Assembly: GCF_025766255.1 (NCBI RefSeq)
Contig: NW_026516739.1
Coordinates: 62,001 to 126,000, forward strand
Length of the DNA: 64,000 nucleotides
From: Zychaea mexicana
Lineage: Eukaryota > Mucoromycota > Mucoromycetes > Mucorales > Lichtheimiaceae
Reading direction: 5' to 3'
The translations under genes were made by a program, and so were the position numbers. The stretch's first letter is position 1. Every line of letters starts with the position of its first letter. The notes under the pieces were generated by a model that worked only from the letters and a program-made list of their open reading frames with translations, had not been told where the DNA came from and made no database searches. This document shows positions 51,273-61,445 of the stretch, in pieces.

Positions 51273-53095
51273 AAATAGTTATTATAGTTAATTAAAGTTA
51301 CTATAGTATTATTTTATTTTATAATATAATATTATTAAATATATATTGTTATAAATATTTTCTTTTTTTTATTTTGAAAATTGAATTTTGTAGTAATATA
51401 AAAGAATAGATACAAATATGGAAAGCGATATAGAAATTATGAGTGAATATATTAATAAAAATGATGAAAATATAATAAATTTGAAAAATGAATTAAAAGA
51501 TGAAGTTAACAAATTAGTTTTAAACCAATGGTCTTTTTTAAATGAAAACTGGAAAATTATAAATTATAAATATAAACATCGAACTGAAATAAAAAATATA
51601 AAATTTATAAATGAAGTAAAAGAAGATTATCACAAAAATTAGGTTACACAAGTGTGTTTTTTTTCTTAAATAATTTATATTCAAATATTGAATACCCATC
51701 ACCATATGTAGAAATTGAAAAGGGTTTAATATTATTATTCCATTTAACATCTGGATATACAAGCAAAAATATGAAAAAATATATACCATATACTAGTTTT
51801 TATGCATTTTATATAAAATTTTGGATTACAAATTATGATTCTTTGAATAAAAAAGTTAATTATTATTTATTAAATATGTTCTCAAATATGAAAATAAGAA
51901 TTTTAATAGCATTAATTAAAAACCCTAAAAATTTTAAAAATATTACACTATTATTAGATGGACATGATAGTTCTATTTCTTATGATAAACCAAATATATC
52001 AGTACAAAAACGGTGGTCATATAAATTAAAATCTTCTGGTATTCGAACACAAGTGGTTTCAGATATAAATGATATGGTAATATTTGTATCTTATAGTGAT
52101 TTATGTGGAAAAGTTAGTGATGGTATGATGTTCCTTAATATGAAACTTTATAATAAAATTTTAAAACAAGACTGTGTAGCTATTGATGGAGGTTATACAT
52201 TATTTATAAAACAATTTGAAGATTTATGTGATAATAAAGGGTATGATTTAGATGATAATAACTTTTTTTATCCCATTAGAAAAGAAATAAATGAAAAATT
52301 AAATGAACAAGAAATATATTATAATAAAGTTTTTGGAAGTTTTAGAAGTAAAATAGAGAATCAGTTTCAAGAATTATTTAATAAGTTTAAAAGATTTAGT
52401 AACAATAACTCAACATTAAAAACAGATGATATTAAATATATAAATTTACAGATTAAAGTAGCATTTTTATTAAAAAATATAGAAAAATTTTCAAATACAT
52501 TTAATATTATAACACAGGAACATCATAAATTATGGAAAATGGATAATTTTGATTTTCCACAAGAAAATAGAATAATTGATATTGTTTATAATAATGAAAT
52601 GAAACAGATTAATAAATTTAAAATATTAACAGAAATACAAAACGATTTTTTAAAATTAAATATAAATGAAGATATGATTGTTGATGAAAATATAGATTCT
52701 AATAATAATGAAAATAATATAACTGAAGAAAGTGATTTAGATTATCCGGAATTAAAGAAAGTTACTAAAAAAAGAAAGAAAAGGTCAAATAAATCTAATA
52801 AAAAAATAGAAAATATGAGAAATGTAAATAAAGATGATAATGTATATGAAATAGAAAATATAATTAACATAAAATAGAAAATAATAAATACTCCTTTTTT
52901 GTTAAATGGAAAGGCTATAATAATGATAATAATTCATGGGTTAAAGAAAATGATTTTTATGAGAAACAGATTATTTCAGATTATTTTAAAGAAAAAAATA
53001 TTATATATCAAATTTAAATATAAGTTATTAATTATATAAAACATAAATAACAGTATATCTATTATTTCATATATTTTGATTATTTTATAAATATA
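51273..53095 (+). mobile_element. AT-rich DDE DNA transposon inserted in the Crypton
   Basis: Composition changes abruptly at both borders: inside, codons are almost all A/T-ending, while the Crypton on each side is near balanced. Both outer borders read AGAATAA when read inward (left AGAATAAATAG, right complement AGAATAATCTA), consistent with short imperfect terminal repeats or a target duplication. The insert separates two consecutive Crypton exons. Its single gene is listed separately. Confidence 0.75.
51418..53017 (+). pseudogene. DDE_Tnp_4-like transposase with C-terminal chromodomain, two frameshifts
   Basis: The reading frame runs in three pieces: 51418-51642, 51654-52877 and 52878-53017. 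Each junction is a one-base shift in or next to an A-run, near 51640 and 52872. The middle piece has the DDE superfamily layout: first Asp in ITLLLDGHDSSISY, second Asp in DCVAIDGGYTLF, and a late R..IE...E..NKF block (FGSFRSKIENQFQELFNKF) holding the Glu, as in PIF/Harbinger-type endonucleases. A Lys-rich linker (VTKKRKKRSNKSNKK) follows. A chromodomain then starts at VYEIENIIN and continues after the second shift as KYSFFVKWKGY with NSWVKENDF and IISDYF, including the aromatic cage candidates. Codon use is strongly A/T biased, unlike every neighbour, suggesting recent arrival from an AT-rich genome. Confidence 0.75.
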
Positions 53096-54930
53096 GATTA
53101 TTCTGCTGGTTAGTGTGATCATTTGGACAGTGTCTTCGGCACCACTCGAGAAATTCTTCCTGCCTGGGAGAATACGATCTAACTGTATTCTGCGGACGGC
53201 TTCCTCGTACTTGTTCGTATGTAGCTCGGGCAGCAGATTCAGCAGCAGCTTGATACTCCATTTGCGAGCTCATGAAAGAAGTATACTGTGGTAGAGGGGG
53301 AGGGACAGGGACAGAAAGAGGACGTGGTGAGGCACCATTACTCGCCACCACACGGCCCGGGCGATTAGCCAAACGGGCAGTGCTTCTGCTAGTAGGAGTA
53401 ACAGTGCTACCACGACCTCTGCTCATGTTGTTAAGATAGTGAATGATTTAATGAGGAATGGAAATGAGATGAAGGAAACGGAATCTGACAGATGTGCCTG
53501 ACAAAAGAAAAGTAGCGAAGCTTCGAAAATTCTTTTTTTTTCCTGGATATCAAGATTGGGTCCCCGCTATGCTGTGGACCTGAGTCCGGACCCGCACTAA
53601 ACACAAAATGATACACTCTTTCCGGAAAGTAATTCGCCCAATAACAAGAACAAAATTCGGGTTGCACGAAAAATCAATTCGCCCTGATGGAAAATCAATT
53701 TGCCTGACAGGAGAGCAAAATTCGTGTTGTACGAAATGTAAATTCGTCCTGGCTGACAAATCAGATGTCCTGCTGCCTAGAATATTTTGTAGGACAAGTC
53801 TTGGCATCTTTGGATATTTAAGAGCATACCAAATGCTCGTCTTCGTTTTATTTCTTTTTCACAATTGCATCAGAAATCACAGATTATGAACATTCAATTC
53901 ATGTTTGAAAATGGGAAAGGCTCTGTTGTCGACGAATATGGTCGACCTGAACCAATGGATTATATTGTTGATGGGGAGCAGTTTCGTCTCGAAACGTTGA
54001 GCTCTCATACACAATATTTAGCTCAATTGGCTCTAAAGAGCGAAAAAGAAATAGAGACAATGCAGGTGGAAAAAGAAGTGGTAAAGCCTTGTAGTGATGT
54101 TATTATGAGGGAAACATCAGTGAAGCGAAATTATACACGCTACTGTGATCAGGACAAAGTGAGGTTCTTTAAATTGCTGTTTGAGAAGTGTTTGAGTGCG
54201 GCCACTGCTGCAAAACAACTTGGGATTCACGTTCGTACAGCACAGAAATGGGCTTAACAATACGAGACGGATCCTGACAGCATCTTTGAGAAACGGAGAA
54301 GGACTGGTCGTCCTCGTATTCTCCATGAGGAACACAAAAACGCTATCCTTGAGTGCATTGATGACAATCCTTCCGTCGTCCTGGACGAAGTAATGAAGAA
54401 GTTAAAACAAATATTTACAGAATTAAAAGTATCCAAACTACCTTGTTCGATTTTGTAAAACAACATTGCAATTTGTCTCTCAAAAAAGCTCGGCTTCGAC
54501 CCATAGACCGGAATAGCGAAGAAAAGATTCAAGAGTGCTTGGATTGGGTTCGTAAATGGGAAAAAACAGACATGGATTTCACGAGAAACTGTGTCTTTCT
54601 TGACGAGTCTGCTTTCCATATTAATTTGAAACGTAGTATGGCATGGTCAAGGAAAGGTACACCGGCAGTGATCACTATTCCCAAAACACGAGCGACAACA
54701 ATGACTATTTAAGGCGCGATTTTTGCTGAAGGTCTAATCAAATGCAGCCTTAGACTTCCTCAGCTTCCATACAATAAAAAGAGAAAGCGGGGAGATGGTG
54801 TTGGGCAAATAAGCAAAGGAACGGTTACAGGACACTATATCAGCTTTCTAAAAGCCACAATGGATGAAATGGACCATTATCCACACATGAAAGGTCATTA
54901 TCTTGTGATGGATAATGCTCCTATCCATAC

Positions 54931-55155
54931 TGTCGTGGCTGACTTACAGCGGTTTCGATTAGAAACCAGCGTCAAGAAGTATTGGTCAGGTTGCTGAGCG
55001 GATCTATCATTTATCTGGTTTTTCTTTTCATCGTCACAGACCCTGGTCGTGTATAAATAGCTGTAGAAAACAAGTGAAGGATAGATCATTGATTCTTTTG
55101 GAATTAAACAGCAATCTCGAAGACTTCTAGTCCCTTTCTATTGTTGAACACCACA
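54931..55155 (+). repeat. 5' LTR
   Basis: A direct repeat with 60049-60273. It begins TG and ends CA and contains the promoter TATAAA at 55052-55057. Confidence 0.93.
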
Positions 55156-55196
55156 TTTTTTTCTTCGAATTTTGACTACCAATCTATCCTACCACT

Positions 55197-58100
55197 ATGA
55201 ACAGCCAAGCCACTTTCGATTTCAAGAAGGCTCAAGCCACTGAAGACCTTACCATGGAGGAAGTTGTTGGCGAGTCGTCCCGTTCCCCAGGCATCTCCAG
55301 TGTCGAGAAGGACATCTATGCCCAGCCTGTAGCAGACGGTAGCACCACCGCCATGTTATCGAGCTTGGAGTCCAAGCATGCTGACCCGCAGGTCATTGCT
55401 TCGAGACTTTTTGAGGTCTATAAGGCCCAATTAGAGCAACTTTTGTTGGAAGCACTTCGCCTCGAGGATGCGCAAGCACCCGCTGAGCAGAAGGCATACC
55501 ATCAACGCCTTGTTGCTGCTGCCACTGAGCGAGCCCGTGTGTATAAAGACGCCGGTGCCATTGTGAAGTGTGTCAAGCAGGAGAATGGACCCAAGATTCC
55601 TTTGAAGGATCTGCCCGTTTTCCAAATCAAAAACAGTGTCAGAGACAAGACCAAAGAGGTTTTTTCATCTGTCAACGACTTTTTGACCAAGTTTGAGGTC
55701 GTGGTTCGCCACCACAATGCTTCGCCAGAAGATTGCTGGGAAACCACCATGCTGCCAACATTGTCGACCGAGCAATTGTCTTGGTTCCAACGTCACTTGG
55801 CGGACAAACGTCTGTCTTGGTCGCAAGCCAAGAAAGCATTCAACCTGAAATATGGTGGTGCTTCGCAAGCAGTTGCCATCTCAGACCAGTTGCATGCAAT
55901 GAAACTTAGACCAAGAGAGAATTTGATCAAGTACACTGACAAGTACAACAAGCTCATGCACGATGCCGAGGAGGAGGACAGCAAGACTTGGGGTCAAATC
56001 TTTGTCCGGTCACTCACTCCAGAGCTGCAGATGGCCGTGAAGGTGGCTTACGCTGCCTCTGCCAAGGATCAGCCTCTCAATGTTGCAAAGGCGACCGAAC
56101 TGCTGAGCATTGTGTACGACGGGTACAAAGATGCTGGCCAAGACGTCAACAATTGGTCACTATCTGATGATGATGGTGAAGAACATGACCGCAGACCTGC
56201 TAAGAAAGCAAGAAAGCAAGAGTCGCGAGTCGACCAGTGTCGTCGCCACCCCACATCCAACCACACCAATGGCCAATGTTTCTCGAGCAAGCCCGAGTCC
56301 TCTTCTCAAAAGAGAGACAAAGGTAAGGAACGAGCCGGAACCAAAGTCAATGAAGAACGCTGCTGGTTTTGCGGCCGCATTCGTGTCGATGGTCACAAGT
56401 GCAAAGAGTATCTCGAGCACAAGCAAGCAAAAGAAAAACAATATGAACTAAAACAACGACGTGCCCAATTGGAACAGGAAAGGGCTCAGTCCGCAACCTC
56501 GGCCGCCACCCATAGCGAACCCAACCAGCAGGACCTCCTTCCGGTCACTGACATGGATTTGGATTTCGACGCTGTCATTGACAAGGCAAATCAAGGTATG
56601 CAGCAGCCGATCCTTTATATGAGATCTGGCGCAAAAGGAAATGAGCGTTCACAGAACAACACTAACGATTCTATTTTCGTTCCTATCACGGTACAGAATA
56701 GTAGAACCTTGGGACTCTGTGACAGCGGCGCAAATTTTTCTAGTCTGAGCAATAAATTTTGCCAACAAAATAAAATACATTTTACAAAGCAAACTGTTCC
56801 TATCCATGAGGCAGCGAAAGGCCATATCGCTATGAGCAATGGCATCACTGACCCTTTGACAATCATTCACAATGGTATTCAGACAACACATCGATTCTAT
56901 GTGCTTGATATGACAGATGACACAGAGGTTTCACTCGGTCTTGACATCATGAACAAAATTGGAATTTTCCTCGGAGGTTTGGCGCGGTCATGGGACACCC
57001 CAACACAGGTAGTTGAAAACACCGATGAGTATCAAACTCCGGATGAAACGCCTGCTGGAACCCCAGAAGAAAGAGACGCCTTTTTCTCTACTGTTTCTCC
57101 CATTCTCGAAGCCAACAAACGGATACCACCTGGAGCATTTTGCAATATCCCAGAAGCCGTTGTGCGCATCAAAACAATTCCTGGAAAGACAGTCTACACG
57201 CGACAATATGATCTTCCACCGAAACTTAATTCTCTTCTGGATGAGACCATATCAAAATGGCTCGCCGATGGTCTTATACAAGAAGCACCAAGTAACACGG
57301 AGTTTAACAACCCAATTATCTTTGTGCCCAAGAAAGACGCTGCTGGTAACCTCGTTGACAGAAGGCCCTGCCTAGACTTGCGCGCCCTTAACAGGATTCT
57401 CATTGAAGATGATCGCTTCCCATTACCATTGGTGAAAGACGTACTTCAGACTCTTAACGGAGCTAAAGTGGTGACACGACTCGATGTCAAGTCGGCATTT
57501 CACAAACTGCCTATTCCAGACCCGGTTGACCAGTCCAAACTAGCCTTCACTCATCGAGGGAAGCAATGGGTCTATAAAGGTGGGGCTTTTGGCCTAAAAT
57601 TTTTGAGCAACCAATTTTGTCGGTGCCTTGCTACTATCACAAACGGAATGCGTTGTATTTCCTTTGTGGACGATGTATACGTTTATGATACAGATTTGGC
57701 TTCACATAGCGCCAATGTCGCAGCTGTGGTATCCAAACTGACCGAATGCAATTTGCTACTGAATCACGAGAAATCCGGCTTTGCACTATCACGCACCAAT
57801 GTTTTGGGTTTTGTAGTAGGCGAATCAGGGATATTCTTGGATCCAAAAAAGACATCCAATATACAATCGATTGACAGACCTCAAACAGGCAAAGAGGTGA
57901 TGCGTTTCTTGGGCATTGCAAATTATATGCGCACCCACCTGCCACGATTTTCGGATCTGACAGCACCTTTGGACAAGCTACGCAATGTACAAAAGATCGG
58001 CGATCTATGGACTCATGAGTGCCAACGGAGCTTTGAAAACATCAAGCTAGCCCTTACTCGAGCACCTACTTTGAGCCAATTTCGACCAGACTTGAAATGC

Positions 58101-59988
58101 TACCTTGGTACCGACGCGAGCAATGTTGGAATTTCCGCAATCTTATTCCAAAAGCATCCGCGCACAGACAAAGATGGTAACACACAATACGTCATCAAGT
58201 ACATTGGCTTTATGGCGCGATCTCTTTCTCCATCCGAGACCCGCTGGAGTGTAACTCGACGCGAGTTGCTCGCTGTGGTATTTGGCTTACAGAAGTTTCA
58301 TAAGTATCTCTGGGGCACAGATATTCCATTCGAGATCCAAACTGATCATCGCGCACTTGTCTATCTCAACTCCCAAAAGTATGCCAACAGCATGATGATG
58401 AATTGGTGGGACACACTGCTTGATTACTCTTTTACCGTTGTACACATCCCAGGAGTTACAAACGTTATTCCCGATGCCTTGTCTCGCTTATTCCCGCCTA
58501 ACGAAGAGCTGGTGGGGGGTAATGACGTGAACACATCGAACTCGAGGACAAAAGACGCTCTTGTTACACGTGCTGCAAAGACAACGGTACCTGAAGATGC
58601 TATGTCACCACCTGATACTGAATCACGTAACCAAGTTATTAGTGATCTACACAACCACATCCACGAGCTATTTGATCCAGAATACAAAAGCTTGCCTGGT
58701 AATGAGCGAAAGGATTTGCTGTTGAAGAAACACTTATTTGGTCACTTTGGCGCAGATGCTATCGTGCGAGCTGTTCATGCTGACGGTCTCCACTGGAAGA
58801 ACCTGAAACAAGATGCTATTGAAACAGTCAAGCAATGTAAGCAATGCATGCAGCACAATGTAGTCCAAAAAGGTTACATCCACTACAATCCATCGAGAGC
58901 AATTTACCTGGTGATCATTGGGCAATTGACTTTGCGGGACCCTATGACCTCTCACATGATGGAAATTTATACCTCATGGTGATGATCGACATTTTCAGCA
59001 AGTTTTGTTTATTACGCGCTGTACCAGACAAAACTTCCCCGACTGTTGCTACACAACTTATCAAAATAATAGCTGACTTCGGACCAATGCAAATATTACA
59101 AAGTGACAATGGCCGCGAGTTCGTTAATGAATTGATGAACTTGGTATGCAAACAAGCTGGTATTGATAGACGTTTGATATCACCATATCATGCACGTGCT
59201 AACGGTGCGGCAGAGCGGATGGTACAAACAGCTAAACGAGCCATACACAAGATGATTGACGGCCAAGTCAAAGACTGGGATCGACATGTACCTTTTGTTC
59301 AGTTGGCCTATAATGCACGAATCGCGCCCATACACAATTCAGCTCCATTCTCACTTATGTTTGGAAGAAGGATGAACGCGTTCAAGGACTATCGGAGTGA
59401 TACACCCAGTCCTGAGGAGCCACTTGCCCCATATGATGACACAGACCTGAGGAAAAGAATTGATGCCATGGCAAAAATTGCTGTGCCAGCCATCAGCCAA
59501 CGCATCCGCAACGTTCGACAAGCTGCTCAAGATAAATTTAACAAGGCACATCGACTCATCGAATTCCCCATCGGTTCCCTGGTTGCAATTGAAGACAAAA
59601 TACGCACACGTAAAACGGATCCAAAATATGAAGGACCTTTTGTGGTACATTACAAAACAGACACAGGAGCATACATCCTCAAGGATAAGACCGGTGACAT
59701 TATCAGGCCGAGCTTCCCCCAAGTGCGTTAAAGAGCGTATCTGAGGATCCACTCCTGAGAGATGATAAGCATTATGTGATCGATTGTATTATAAACCACC
59801 GTGGCAAACCAGGAGAATACGAGTACAAGGTTCGATGGAAGGGCTATGATTCATCTGAGGATACTTGGGAACCACCAGAGAGCTTCGACTCCCCGTTCCT
59901 TATCCAGCAGTACTGGCGGAGACGTAATGATCCCACCAGAAATTCTATTGCCGAACGAGTTGCAGGACGCAAACGAAGACGCCCGTAA
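55197..59988 (+). pseudogene. Gag-Pol polyprotein of the chromovirus, two one-base shifts
   Basis: The main frame 55197-58982 (1261 codons) holds these domains in order. Gag covers residues 60-300, with a variant zinc knuckle CWFCGRIRVDGHKC near 388. Protease DSGA is near 506 and the reverse transcriptase FVDD box near 822. RNase H (GTDASNVGIS) is near 970 and the integrase HHCC zinc finger near 1180-1220. The frame then shifts near 58890. The integrase core with its DDE residues (ID FAGP..., LQSDNGREF, ANGAAERMVQ) continues in the frame ending 59731. A second shift near 59727 leads to a chromodomain (EYEYKVRWKGYDSSEDTWEP) ending at 59988. Gag, protease and pol share one frame without a separating stop. 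The chromodomain places it in the chromoviruses, which target heterochromatin. Confidence 0.88.
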
Positions 59989-60048
59989 TCGACCTACTTT
60001 CAGATCACCACTTCTTCTTTCCGGTTGCAACAACCTGGAGGGGGGTTA

Positions 60049-60273
60049 TGTCGTGGCTGACTTACAGCGGTTTCGATTAGAAACCAGCATCAAGAAGTAT
60101 TGGTCAGGTTGCTGAGCGGATCTATCATTTATCTGGTTTTTCTTTTCATCGTCACAGACCCTGGTCGTGTATAAATAGCTGTAGAAAACAAGTGAAGGAT
60201 AGATCATTGATTCTTTTGGAATTAAACAGCAATCTCGAAGACTTCTAGTCCCTTTCTATTGTTGAACACCACA
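60049..60273 (+). repeat. 3' LTR
   Basis: A copy of 54931-55155 with one mismatch seen by eye. It is preceded by the polypurine tract and followed by the CATAC target duplication. Confidence 0.93.
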
Positions 60274-60609
60274 CATACATCAGATAATATCGCTAAATAC
60301 ATAGAATCTCGCGGTTACCGCTGCGCTTATTTGCCTCCATATTCTCCTGAGCTCAATCCAATCGAGCAATTCTGGTCAGTGGTCAAAAGCAAAGTGAAGC
60401 GCAATAAGTTTCTCGAGAAGGAAACGTTGATGACCCGGATCAGTGAAGCTTCTAGTAGCTTGAAATTAAGTGATTTTAAAGGGACTGTTAAACATTCTTA
60501 TAAATGCTTGGACAAGTGTCGTAATGGGCAAGCACTCTGAAGAAGCTTTCTTTCTACGGAAATCAGGGTGTCTGTTTCTAAAAAAAAACCGACTTATTGA
60601 AATGGATCC

Positions 60610-61432
60610 GTTTACGTTTCTTTTTCTTTTCTCTCATTGGCTGAATTTTTAAAAATATTACGTTTACGTTTACGTTTCCGTTTACATTTCCGTTTACGTT
60701 TCCGTTTACGTTTCCGTTTACGTTTCCGTTTACGTTTTCTTTTTCTTTTCTCTCATTGGCTGAATCTTTAAAAAATATTACGTTTACGTTTACGTTTCCG
60801 TTTACGTTTCCGTTTACGTTTACGTTTCCGTTTACGTTTCCGTTTACGTTTACGTTTACGTTTACGTTTACGTTTACGTTTACGTTTACGTTTACGTTTA
60901 CGTTTACGTTTACGTTTACGTTTACGTTTACGTTTACGTTTACGTTTACGTTTACGTTTACGTTTACGTTTCCGTTTCCGTTTCCGTTTCCGTTTACGTT
61001 TCCGTTTACGTTTCCGTTTACGTTTCCGTTTACGTTTCCGTTTACGTTTCCGTTTACGTTTTCTTTTTCTTTTCTCTCATTGGCTGAATCTTTAAAAATA
61101 TTACGTTTACGTTTACGTTTCCGTTTACGTATCCGTTTACGTTTACGTTTACGTTTCCGTTTACATTTACGTTTACGTTTCCGTTTACGTTTCCGTTTAC
61201 GTTTCCGTTTACGTTCCCGTTTACGTTCCCGTTTACGTTTCCGTTTACACAGGACTCATTCAACTCTTCGGGCGTGGGATCTATGTTTAGCTCAGCCAGC
61301 TTGTAAATGGCATCATATACGGAATCTGCTACGATCTGGTTGTACGTTTCCATTTACGTTTCTTTTTCTTTTCTTTTTCTTTTCTCTCATTGGCTGAATC
61401 TTTAAAAATATTACGTTTACGTTTACGTTTCA
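60610..61432. repeat. Hexamer satellite (CGTTTA/CGTTTC) with higher-order spacer
   Basis: The tract consists of CGTTTA and CGTTTC hexamers. It includes a long pure CGTTTA run at about 60838-60970 and alternating CGTTTA/CGTTTC on both sides. A spacer module of about 50 bp, containing TTTCTCTCATTGGCTGAAT and AAAAATATTA, recurs four times (about 60617, 60735, 61057, 61370), giving a higher-order structure. The long reading frame across it (FTFTF...) is a by-product of the hexamer, not a gene. Confidence 0.9.
61249..61353 (-). other. Exon-like coding fragment captured in the satellite
   Basis: The minus strand reads METYNQIVADSVYDAIYKLA followed by ELNIDPTPEELNESC and then a GTAAAC donor-like site, after which only hexamers follow. 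Its non-repetitive, amphipathic sequence contrasts with the surrounding satellite. It may be the first exon of a gene eroded by repeat expansion. The product is unknown. Confidence 0.4.
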
Positions 61433-61445
61433 CTTTATTATTTTT

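Larger units (their letters stand above)
48756..53426 (-). mobile_element. Crypton DNA transposon: tyrosine recombinase with GCR1_C domain, interrupted
   Basis: Coding segments on the minus strand are: an N-terminal exon from 53426 to about 53104 (VRSYSPRQEEFLEWCRRH, the SAM-like core-binding start); a 14-codon exon 51220..51261 (LIDDRKLHLFLVEE); the recombinase exon 49678..51155; and a final exon 48756..49620. Recombinase residues are all present: Arg in LLRGESVRMMEL, HxxR in VTHAMRGSSA, and the nucleophile Tyr in NSALSTSYLTNLP. After a short intron the C-terminal exon has Gln-rich then Ser/His-rich linkers and a GCR1_C-type DNA-binding domain (IPQLWNEWFDGWNGGMSVIR, KWFRRTRAIIRKVQDYI). A Ser/Pro-rich repeat precedes the catalytic domain. 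Apart from the AT-rich insertion between 51.27 and 53.1 kb, the frames look intact. Cryptons integrate by recombination without DDE chemistry and leave little or no terminal structure, so ends are not assigned. Confidence 0.88.
54926..60278 (+). mobile_element. Young Ty3/gypsy chromovirus-type LTR retrotransposon
   Basis: Matching 225-bp LTRs lie at 54931-55155 and 60049-60273, beginning TGTCGTGG and ending CCACA, flanked by a 5-bp target duplication CATAC (54926-54930 and 60274-60278). By eye the LTRs differ at one position (CAGCGTC versus CAGCATC), so insertion was recent. The 5' LTR carries TATAAA at 55052. A polypurine tract (GGAGGGGGG) lies just before the 3' LTR. No TGG-type tRNA primer-binding site directly follows the 5' LTR. 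The insertion splits the mariner transposase after its second catalytic Asp. Confidence 0.93.
53886..60540 (+). pseudogene. Tc1/mariner transposase, broken and split by a retrotransposon
   Basis: The 5' part starts at ATG 53886. It has a helix-turn-helix (LSAATAAKQLGIHVRTAQKW), a TAA stop at 54255, a one-base shift near 54430 and a second TAA at 54710. Catalytic D residues are in RNCVFLDESAFHI and GHYLVMDNAPIH. At this point the LTR retrotransposon is inserted. The frame resumes after it at 60279 with CAYLPPYSPELNPIEQFWSV, carrying the third acidic residue, and ends RNGQAL at 60540. The stops sit where Gln or another codon one C-to-T change away would be expected. The 5' leader (53640-53750) carries repeated AAATTCG-like motifs. 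Terminal inverted repeats could not be confirmed. Confidence 0.85.

Noticed and set aside
51418..51642. A separate 74-aa gene at the start of the AT-rich element
   Set aside because: Its sequence continues smoothly into the next frame after a one-base shift by an A-run, so it is the transposase N-terminus.
58880..58990. Programmed ribosomal frameshift in the chromovirus pol
   Set aside because: The site is inside integrase rather than at gag-pol, gag and pol already share a frame, and no clear slippery heptamer is visible.
60756..61397. A 213-codon plus-strand frame of FTFTFP repeats and its antisense NVNG repeat frame
   Set aside because: It is a direct translation of the CGTTTA/CGTTTC satellite; all non-stop frames are open by periodicity alone.
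60610..61432. CRISPR array or telomere repeat
   Set aside because: Units are 6 bp with no unique spacers, and the motif is not TTAGGG-type; the tract is internal.
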